Assembly (NCBI GenBank): GCA_009760855.2
Contig: WPIO01000015.1
Coordinates: forward strand, 4,011,001-4,075,000
Direction of reading: 5' to 3'
Origin: Cristatella mucedo
Taxonomy: Eukaryota > Bryozoa > Phylactolaemata > Cristatellidae
DNA length: 64,000 bases
In this document: piece by piece, positions 30,846-64,000 of the stretch
Layout of the letters: each line of letters opens with the position of its first letter
Position numbering within the stretch: position 1 is the first letter of the stretch
Notes under the pieces: model-generated
Told to the model about the DNA's origin: nothing
Databases searched by the model: none
What the model saw: the letters and a program-made list of their open reading frames with translations, nothing else
Position numbers and translations under genes: made by a program

Positions 30846-32240
30846 AGGGTGCATGCATGTCTATGCGCGACTAGGCTTCTGTGTACACACTCGTACACGA
30901 GACGCTATTAAAATGCTGTTGCATGAGACTCCGACATCCGGTATGAGATCAAGAAAGAGGCCGAATTGCTGCTGCAATTTCACGTTCCCGCGAGGCAGCA
31001 TCCCGCCGGACGCCAGCTCGCCTGGTCAGCCCAGCGGCGGCCGGACCGGGGACGACCGACGCTGGGAGGGTGGGGAGATCAGGTAGTCGAACATTAGCTG
31101 TGGGTGCGGCGCCTCCTCGGAAAAGGCTTCTCAAAATTGAGCCATACATCTTTATAAAAAAAAAAAAATAGGTGCCAAGCAATGCTGGCTAGGCTGTCGC
31201 CTGGCCTAGGTCGGAACTCCCGGGCGACGTCCTTGGCAACGGCGCACCGCGGCCATCTGGCCGATCCCGGGGCCTCGCCCGAAAGGCGGCGAAAGGCACC
31301 TGCGACTCCTCAAGGGCTTCTTCTCGCGGCTCGCACCTGTCGACTAGCGGCTGCCGCTTGAGCCCGCATCCAGTAAATCGCCGAGCGGACGACGCTCGGC
31401 GGCGACGACGGCCTCGGGCGGCCGCGAATGCGCCAGCTCTTGGATACCCTTTATTTACAGGTCACGTGCCCGACTCCCGCGGGCGTACCTGGACCCGCTT
31501 GATCTCTTCGCGAGCAGCAGCCGAGCGCAATCAGCGGGCTGCAGACAGCCGACGGTGTGCTCGCTCCGCACCGCCCGCTCGAACGCCGCCGCCTGCTCGG
31601 AATACCATACGCGTGCGCTCTGCCCCGGGAACCCTTCCTGCGTGATTTGATCGAACGCGGTGGCGATTCGGCGGCGACGCCGCGAGGACTAGTCGAGGTG
31701 AGCACCGCCGCCGAACTCAAGCCACCCCCCCCCCCTCTCTCGCCTTCCCAGACGTTCGGGCGAGTCCCCGAGCGGCGGACGGGCTCGGCGCCGCGCGAGC
31801 GGCGACCGCGGTTGTGGCGCAGCGGCTGGTCGGGGCACACTTGGCAGCGGCGGCGGCGGCGGCGGTGACGGCGGCGCCCGTGGCGGCGGCGGCGACGGTA
31901 GCGGCGGCGGCAGTAGCGGCGGCGTACCGAACCCGCGGTCGTAGCGCCGCGTCGCGCCCCTGCCGCACGAGATCGCTGCCGCCAGCCCGTCCGTCAGCGA
32001 GCTACGGCCGCATAAAGCAGCCAGGCCGAGACCGGCATGGGCGACCGGCGTAGACTCGAGTGAATCCTTCACTCGCCGCCGCTCCCCGCCCGCCGCCGCC
32101 GCCGCTCCCCACCCGCCGCCGCCGCCGCTAGCCGCTGCTGCTCGGAAAATAGCCACTGGGCGCGTGAGCCGGCGTCGCGCGAATTTCGCCCAAGCGTCGG
32201 CCGGTGCAATGGGCTCTCGACATTTTATTTTGCAATACAA
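30846..32240. other. Start of GC/CpG-rich domain, including (GGC)n at 31845-31925
   Basis: Composition changes sharply from about 31.0 kb to a very GC- and CpG-rich sequence, with imperfect (GGC)n at 31845-31925. Many long frames arise on both strands from the lack of stops in GC-rich DNA. None shows a recognisable domain. The stretch could be a CpG island or 5' regulatory region for the PMCA gene, 3-4 kb upstream of its start codon; that is inference. Confidence 0.45.
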
Positions 32241-32244
32241 GAAA

Positions 32245-32340
32245 ACTGATTCGTTCGTATAGCACCATTAGAGAGCTTAGTCTCAATTGAAATGTTTCGC
32301 ATATGCCGCGGGGCTCGAGCCCGGGCCCTCGGTCATCAAA
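32245..32340 (-). mobile_element. SINE-1 antisense fragment
   Basis: tatagcaccattagagagct and tagtctcaattgaa (tail), then gcatatgccgcggggctcga and gcccgggccctcgg (B-box part). It is diverged. Confidence 0.75.
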
Positions 32341-33090
32341 AGCGTTTATCTTGACCTTGGTTCTCGTTTATATTGACCCCGTCAAACGCTCGACGGCGAC
32401 GCTTCCCCGGGCCAGACTGCATTTAGATCAAACGCTGCTGACGGGCGGGCGGGCGGGCGCACGCTCGTTAGATAGACAGCGGTGGGTGGCTGGCCGGCCG
32501 GAGGCGCCGCGGGGTTTCCTGGGGGTGGGGCAACTTCTACTTTCGTACGGGAAAAAGGTAAAACACCCGTGTATCCATGGCAAATACCCGTTTTCCGCCT
32601 CAAAAATCCGTAGGTAAAAAACCGCCGGCATGCAATCAATTGATTGCCTGCCGCCGAGAAAGGCGCCGCTAGCCTTGTGAAGGCGCGCCGCGGATTTCCC
32701 ATCGGGCACCGTGCCATTGCAGCGGTCACGGGCTGATCCCGGTGCTAATCCATCACGACGACTGCCCCGACCGCTGTCGCCGGCGCTTACCGTCGCGAGG
32801 CGCCTGGCGATCGCGGACGAGACCGTCTCCGCCGATCGCTAGGAGCACGACTGATTTGACGTCAGCTACGCTCCAGCCGATCGATAGAGGCGCCGTTTTT
32901 AGACGGACTCCTTCTGCCGCCTCACGCGAACCGATGGCGATCCGCGTTATGAAAGCTCGGCGCCAGCCTGCGAGAAAGCTCCGCGCTCCGCTAGCTAGAG
33001 CACCCAACGACGAGCGCGTGCCGCCGCCGCCGCAGGCGGCGCCGTGCGCGCTCGGCGCGGAAGCCGCGGGAGACCGCTACGAATAGGAAA
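32341..33090. other. GC-rich intergenic sequence
   Basis: CpG-rich with (GGGC)n near 32440. Nothing else is recognised. Confidence 0.45.
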
Positions 33091-33093
33091 ATC

Positions 33094-33457
<364 letters not shown>

Positions 33458-33539
33458 CGCGGCATGCCGCCTCCCGGACGGTGATGGGATGGGCTCGCGA
33501 GGGTGACCGCGGCCACAACCGTTGTAGGTGGCCGACCTA

Positions 33540-33625
33540 GAGTCGCAGGTGTAGCACCCTAAAAGGACTTGACCTCTGCCCGTGGCGCTTTGCACACGCC
33601 AAAGGGTTCGAGCCCACGAGCTCAT
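33540..33625 (-). mobile_element. SINE-1 antisense fragment
   Basis: gtagcaccctaaaaggactt, gacctctgcccgtggcgctt and agggttcgagcccacgagct match the tail and B-box regions of the family. Confidence 0.75.
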
Positions 33626-34089
33626 CGCTAACCTTCCGTACGCAGCAACTGTTCGGTCGCTTGCTGAACCGCGCCGCGTTCGCGCGACGCATGCACGCAG
33701 GTCGCGCCTCAACGCGTTCGCTTTGATTCGGCGCGTTTGCCACAAGCAAGGCTCGATTCGCCGCTAGAGTATCGATCGAACCTTCCCCCCCCCGCCCCGC
33801 TAGATGTGTGCTCGCCACCTATTAGGAAGCGTCCGGCTACGGCGGCCGCTTGAGCCTCGTCACCCAGCATCCGTGGCGCTAGCTCTCGCGGCGGCGGCTG
33901 AGTGTCAGCGCGCCGCGTGCCGCGTATGTCGTGACCGCGATGAAGCGAGGGACCGCGGTGAAGCTGGATCCGCGCACGGCCAGCTCGGCTGTCGCGCCAT
34001 AATCGTGAAAGCCGATTTGAGATCGTGCGGCTAAGTCGGGTCGTCCTAGGTCGGCTCGTCTCTCGCAGAAACTCGTCCAAAGGCCCGCC
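33626..34089. other. GC-rich sequence upstream of PMCA
   Basis: CpG-rich, no repeats recognised. It could hold the PMCA promoter or a 5'-UTR exon, but I cannot point to a specific element. Confidence 0.4.
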
Positions 34090-34608
<519 letters not shown>

Positions 34609-34727
34609 GCCGACCACCTGCCCCCACCCATCTTCCGTCTCTGAGGAGTAGGACATTTGCAGCTCGGTGACTCGACCCGTTATCTCCGTTGCACCTTCGT
34701 TGCAGGCTGTTGCCGCACGGACTCAGC

Positions 34728-58623
<23,896 letters not shown>

Positions 58624-58641
58624 GTGAGCAGAAAGTGCAGT

Positions 58642-58684
<43 letters not shown>

Positions 58685-58800
58685 GCCGTCTGTCTGTCTC
58701 ACTCTGTCTATCTGTCTGTCTTAATATCCCTCTCTGTCAGTCAGTCTCTCTGTCTTACTTTCTCTCTGTCTGTATATCTGTCTGTCTCTCTCCCCTTTCC
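58642..58800. repeat. (CT)n and CTGT-rich tract
   Basis: Pure CT at 58644-58680, then CTGTCT-rich sequence, starting about 20 bases after the PMCA exon 15 donor. Confidence 0.95.
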
Positions 58801-58845
58801 CCTTGTCTCTCGATGAATATATGAATATGTCTCTACACTTAAAGA

Positions 58846-60054
58846 CCTTTGGCGACAGAACCTTTTGGTCCGCAATTCCTAGACATTTCCCTGTTGCCGA
58901 TGTGATTTCCATGGACAATATAGGCTTTCACTTCTATACAGATAACACTCAGTTGTACCTTTGATGATCCTTCCCATCCCCTCAGCACCTCGAATCCTGC
59001 CAGCTCCCTTTCTGCATGTATTGCTGACATCCGCACATAGATGTCAGCAAACGTTATAAAATTGAATGATGATAAATTAATTTACTAGTAATGGGCAAAA
59101 AGTGGGATTCAGAAGGTGGAAAACTTAATGCTCAAAATCGGCTCTGCCAGCATATCTCCTGTTGAATCTGTATGAAATCTATGTGTCCTGTTCTTAAGTG
59201 ACCTCTCATTACACGACCATATCACATGTACGGTAAAATCTGCCTACTTTAAGCTGCATAGCCATGATGGCACACTAGGTAAGGTGGCTGATTTTCACGA
59301 CCTCGGTCCCAAAGTCATGGGTTCGCATCCTGCAGTGGGCGATTCTTTATTGCCACTGCAGGCGGTGGAGATTGCCGTGTAAGTTCTTCTGTTGCTATGA
59401 AAAAAGGCTGCCAAATCAGATAGTATTTTTATTTCTATGTGCAATTCGGGCTGTTTAGACAAGGCTAGCATACCTACATTAGCTCATACATTTGACATCA
59501 CGTCTTGATTTCTGTAACTCACTACTTGCTGGTCTACCGGCCTGTGTATTCAGGCGCTTGCAGCTGGTACAAAACTCTGCAGCTAGGCTTGTCTGTCGTG
59601 AGCGTCGAAGTTGCCACAGCACACCACTCCTAGCCGACCTGCACTGGCTCTCAGTTAAGCAATGCATTAACTGCAAGGTTCTACTACTCAATTTTTTAGA
59701 TCCCTTAATTCTTTGGCTCCAGCTTACCTATCAGGCCTGATCCCCACAAGGCCAAGCATTGTACCATCCGCTTTTCGGAAAGCAATTGTTTACCTATACC
59801 AGTAAGAACCTCAAATCTTTTGGAGACCGTGCATTTAGTTCATATGCTCCCAAAGCCTGAAACTTACTCCCGACTTTCGTCATCACATCTCTTGACTTGA
59901 CCACATTGAAAAAAACACGTCTGTCTATTTGTCACAGCATTGAATGAGTCCCTGTGATAATTCTTTTGTGTGCTTATGTGTGCTGACACTATGCACGGTG
60001 CCACTAACCATACTTGCATGCTGACCCTGTGGTTGTCACCCCTAACCATGTTAT
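58846..60054 (+). mobile_element. LINE-A sense copy, split by later insertions (3' rest at 63656-63800)
   Basis: Decayed reverse-transcriptase region (cttctatacagataacactc near 58932), then the C-terminal block [20 protein letters not shown] near 59530, then the 3' UTR to ccctaaccatgttat. The missing end (tcttgttcttcttgagcatg onwards) is found 3.6 kb away at 63664, after a complete antisense LINE-A. A SINE-2 is also inserted at 59258-59440. Confidence 0.85.
59258..59440 (+). mobile_element. SINE-2 inserted in LINE-A
   Basis: gatggcacactaggtaaggt, gggttcgcatcctgcagtgg (B box with one change) and ggctgccaaatcagatagta. The flanking LINE-A sequence resumes with gcaattcgggctgtttagac. Confidence 0.82.
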
Positions 60055-63000
60055 AATAGTAATAATTGCAATAATGCACTCGATAAAGCGCCCTCAGAGA
60101 ACTCAATCTCTCTCTAGGCGCTTTACATTTGCTGCAAAGGGAAATGCAATTGAATGGTGAGTAATATCGTGCTTGATAAACAAACAAAATGAATAGCATG
60201 GTTAGGGGTGACATACACAGGGTCAGCATGCAAATGCCGTTAGTGGCAGCATGCACAGTGTCAGCATGCATAAGCATATGAAGGGCGAATCACAGGGACC
60301 CACTAAATGCTGTCCTAAATAGGTGTTTGTTAGGTTCTTTTTAAATGTGATCAGGTCAGGGGGATGTTCTGATGCAGGTCGAGAGGGAGTTCCAGGCTTT
60401 GGGAGCATACAAACTACATGCACGGTCTCCAAAGGATTTGAGGTTTGTACGGGGTATTTGTAGACTGTTGGATTCCGAAAAGCGGGTGGTACGATGCTTG
60501 GCCTGGTGGGAGAGTGGATCTGATAGATAGGCTGGAGCCAAAGAATGAAGTGACCTAATAATGAGAGGCAAAACCTTGAAGTCAATCCGTTGCTTGACTG
60601 GTAGCCAGTGCAGTTTGGCGAGAAGTGGTGTAATGTGGCAACTGCGACGCTCACGACGGACAAGCCTAGCTGCGAAGTTTTGCACCAGCTGCAATCGCCT
60701 GATCGCACATGTTGGTAGGCCAGCAAGCAGTGAGTTGCAGAAGTCGAGACGAGATTGCACGAATGCATGGACCAACTTAGATGTGGTATCCTTATCTCAA
60801 CAAGCCCAAATTTTAGCAATGTCATGAAGCTGAAAATAGGCAGATTTGACTGTGGAGCTGATACGGTCATCTAACGAGAGGTCGCTTTGGAATATGACAC
60901 CTAGATTTCGAGCTGATTCAAGAGGAGATATGCTGGCAGAGCCAATTTTGAGTGTCAGCCTTTCCAATTTGTGAAGCACACCGGGTTTGCCCATAACTAG
61001 TAAGTTAGTTTTATCATCGTTTAGTTTTAGAAAATTTGCTGCCATCCATGTGCGGATGTCATCAATGCATGCAGCAAATGAGTTGTGAGAGTTTGAGGTG
61101 CTTGAAGGCTGGGAGGGATCAAAGCAATGGTACAACTGAGTGTCATCCGCATAGAATTGAAAGCCTAGATTGTGCTTGGCAATCACATCAGCAAGAGGGA
61201 GAGTATAAACGGTGAAAAGAACCGGACCTAGCATGGAGCCCAGAGGTACCCCATATTTCAGAGGTACATCAGATGATCTTTGTCCATTCACGTCAATACT
61301 CTGGAGTCTCCCACTGAGATAGGACCTGAACCATTGCAGAGCAGTGCCAGTGATGCCCAGGCGTGACGAGAGGCGCTCTAGAAGAACTTTGTGATCGATG
61401 GTATCTAAAGCTGCTGAAAGATTGAGCAATACAAGCAGAGACACTCTACCCATGTCTGCATGCCTAAAAAGGTCGCTGTATACCCTAAGCAATGCTGACT
61501 GTGTGGAGTAATTAGCTCTAAGGCCAGACTGGAACTTACTAGCAAGGTATGAGGTTTCGATATACGAGTTCAGCTAGTCTGCCACGACCCGTTCCTCTGT
61601 CTTTGATAGGAATTGCAGAAGAGAGACTGGGTGGTAGTTGCTCAAGCTCTCTTGGTCTAGTGTCGCTTTCTTGAGAAGTGGCCTGACTACAGCTTTTTTG
61701 AAAGGTGCTGGGACCTGACCTGAGGCTAATGACATATTAATGATGTTAGTTTTGCATGGCAGCAGCAGATCAATGCAACGAAGGAGCAGGACAGTGGGAA
61801 TAGGGTCCAGAGGACTTGTTTTCTTATTTGATTGAGATACGAACTTCAGGACTAGATCACTAGTGATCTATTTAAATGTAGACATTGAGGTGCAGCCAGG
61901 AATCAAGGAATAGCATTCCAGTGGGGATGTTGTTTTCGCAGGGATGGATTCCCTGATCTTGTCTATCTTCTGCACAAAAAATCGAGAGAAACGATCGGCT
62001 AGATCATCATATTGATCATCAGGTAAGGAGCTAATCTGGGAGCGGTTGAGGAGATGGTTTATCGCGACATCAGCAATTTGGGATTGTGCATCTGTGATTC
62101 AACAATGTTTCTATAGAAGCTAGAATTGGCCTTTGCTAGGATTGATTGGTACGATCTACAATAGTCTCCATATGCCTGTCGATGGACAGTCAGTTCAGAT
62201 CTTTTGTATGCTGTTTCAACCTTGTGCTTAGTAGATCTGGCTAGTTTAATGTCTGCGGTAGACCATAGGCCGTCTGGGCGGGGGCGCACAGTGCGCTTTG
62301 TCTGAGGTGCAAACTCGTCGAGCGTGTCAGCTAGTGTCGTGTTGTAGCTATCTACCAATGATAACAGATCGGAGAGAGGACTGAGCAGCCGAGGTGAAGC
62401 AGATAATTTCGCACGGACAGCATCAATGTCAAGGGTCTTGAGGTTTTGCGATTCGCAGGTTATTTTAGAGGAGGAGGTGGGCACACACTGAAGATTGAAT
62501 GAGATCTGCATGTGGTCAGATAAGCAGGATTTGGTGATAATTGGTGATGACAAAGTGCAGTTGTATGAGAGAATCTGGTCGAGTGTGTGACCCTTGATGT
62601 GTGTAGGGCCATGCACATGAGCCACAAGAGACAATGAGTCAGTCAATGCACGAAATTCGTTGCTGAAAGCGTCAGATAAGTTATCAAAGTGAACGTTGAA
62701 ATTCCCCATAACGAGGAAGGATCGATTTCTTGCACACAGAATCGAAATGAGATCGGAGAAATCTGAGATAAAGGAGGATTGGGTACCTAGTGGGCGATAG
62801 ACTACTGCGACTATCGGTAGCTTTTTTCGGATGAGACCAAGACAATTGATTCAAAAGACTGCTTCGAGGATGCTGCACATGGCTTGAAGTTGAATTTTGA
62901 GTGCACGATGATAGCAACTCCACCTCCAGTTTTGATTGATCTAGGGGTGTGAAAGAACGAGAAACCAGATGGGGTAGCGTCTTTAATTGTCGGGCAGTTT

Positions 63001-63655
63001 ATCGATTTTAGCCAAGTTTCAGTTAGAGCGAGCAGGTCAATACCATTTTCAGAAATAAGGTCGCTTATTACCAGAGGTTTATTGCACATTGAGCGAGGAT
63101 TCCAAAGGCAAGCGTTAAGTCTGGCCGACGGATTTACAACAGGCCTGATGACCACTAAGTTAGAGAGATTTACAGTGACGCATGTGGGGGAGCGTGCTGA
63201 GCGGTTCGAGACAATGCTAGGAATACCAAACGAGCGGGTACTCAGCTCGAAGTTCCCGCCCAACGAGCGGCGTCTGAGCTGGCGGTTCCGGCCTCCTCGG
63301 CGGCTACGGGGTGCTTTTCTTTTGTTAATGCATAGTTCATGAATCTTAGCAACAGCATTAATATATAGGAATGCATTTGATCTACGATGACGAAGCGATA
63401 GCAGCTGCTGACGATCCTAACTAGCATGCAGGTTACTAGCCGCCGGCGTGGCTAAGGCAGCCGCCGGCGTGGAAGACCCAGCAGCCCGAAACGAAAAGCG
63501 TTTAGATATCCATAGTCACGTAATTTCTTACGCGCTACGATCAAATAACAATCAGAATAACTTTAAACGGGTCTTAACCTAGCAATCTTTTCAATTTCGG
63601 AAGAATTCTGCAACGAACACGAACGCACGTTAGAGCCCTCTATGTCAGGAAGCTT
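60055..63655 (-). mobile_element. LINE-A, near full-length copy (3.6 kb) with target-site duplication
   Basis: Flanked by exact 8-bp copies of catgttat (60047-60054 and 63656-63663), within which another LINE-A is interrupted. In minus sense, from 63655: a 5' region of about 400 bp; then an endonuclease-like domain (LNACLWNPRSMCNK, then LLALTETWLKS, GGGVAIIV); then GNFNVHFDNLSD; then a linker. The reverse transcriptase follows ([36 protein letters not shown], active site FYADDTQLYH), then the C-terminal block, 3' UTR and the terminal hairpin with an ATT-rich end. The frame is broken at least near 62815 and 62058 and before 61492. No ORF1 (gag-like) frame was seen upstream. Confidence 0.9.
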
Positions 63656-63800
63656 CATGTTATTCTTGTTCTTCTTGAGCATGCTACCACAAAAAATTCA
63701 ATCGTGCTTCCTTTGCACCAAATTTGAAGTGCCTAGAAAGAGATTGAGTTCTCTGAGGGCTCTATATCAAATTTATTATTATTATTATTATTATTATTAG
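63656..63800 (+). mobile_element. LINE-A 3' end (continuation of the copy at 58846)
   Basis: Begins with the second catgttat and continues gagcatgctaccac, tgcctagaaagagattgagt, tctctgagggctctatatca and (ATT)9. Confidence 0.85.
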
Positions 63801-64000
63801 AGTGTTCTCCTGCCACCGACTGTGGCACATTCTTTTCAGCCCTCCTTAGCTGCTACTTCCATGCTGCTTACTCCCTCGACTTCCCTCCTGACTTGGCCGT
63901 GATTCACACTTTCTCTTTGTTACGTGTGATGACCGTGCGGTGGCTACCGAATGCATAGCTAAAGCCTCTTAGTCTTCAAGTGCACCGTGGAATGTTCTCC
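63801..64000 (+). mobile_element. LINE-B 3' UTR fragment
   Basis: agagtgttctcctgccaccg, cttagctgctacttccatgc and gtggctaccgaatgcatagc match the LINE-B 3' region near 44.17-44.32 kb. It continues to the window end. Confidence 0.7.

Noticed and set aside
31689-32240. 183-codon minus-strand Pro/Ala/Gly-rich frame
   Set aside because: GC-rich DNA rarely contains stop codons; overlapping frames exist on both strands and no domain is visible.

Overview
This is animal (metazoan) nuclear DNA. It shows small coding exons with GT-AG boundaries, long introns, many microsatellites, tRNA-derived SINEs and decayed non-LTR retrotransposons (LINEs). I saw no bacterial, plasmid, phage or CRISPR features. The two protein genes are conserved in all animals, so they do not fix the phylum. 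An invertebrate is likely (the calcium pump differs clearly from vertebrate forms), but I cannot name a species.

Two genes are arranged head-to-head, and both run off the part I can read. (1) On the minus strand, positions 18610 down to 12 hold the N-terminal quarter of a cytosolic isoleucyl-tRNA synthetase (IARS1 type). Nine exons were placed by hand. They run from the start codon through the HIGH-class catalytic motif into the CP1 editing domain. One short exon between 74 and 2256 could not be placed, and the rest of the gene lies to the left of the window. (2) On the plus strand, positions 34728 to 58623 hold fifteen exons of a plasma-membrane Ca2+-transporting P-type ATPase (PMCA/ATP2B family). 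They join in perfect phase into a 974-codon open frame from the initiator Met through transmembrane segment 6. The last membrane helices and the calmodulin-binding tail were not found before the window end.

Layout: 1-18.6 kb is IARS exons and introns, with SINEs, an old LINE and a striking cluster around exon 6 (an array of tandem splice acceptors, and G- and C-homopolymers on either side). 18.6-31 kb is intergenic and is mostly a graveyard of one LINE family (here LINE-A), including nested insertions at 27-31 kb. 31-43 kb is strongly GC/CpG-rich and full of (CT)n, (GA)n and (CCG)n; it holds the PMCA 5' end and its 7-kb first intron. 43-58.6 kb is the rest of PMCA, with fragments of a second LINE (LINE-B), SINEs and (CA)n/(TA)n/(GA)n. 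58.8-64 kb is LINE-A again, including an almost complete 3.6-kb copy with an exact 8-bp target-site duplication.

The two genes do unrelated jobs (aminoacylation for translation; Ca2+ export), and I see no sign that they work together. I found no convincing new multi-gene system. The observations most worth checking are the 20-bp tandem repeat that multiplies a splice acceptor in IARS, the complementary G25/C21 tracts flanking that same exon, an X-box-like motif array, and a 3'-terminal hairpin shared by the LINE-A and SINE families.
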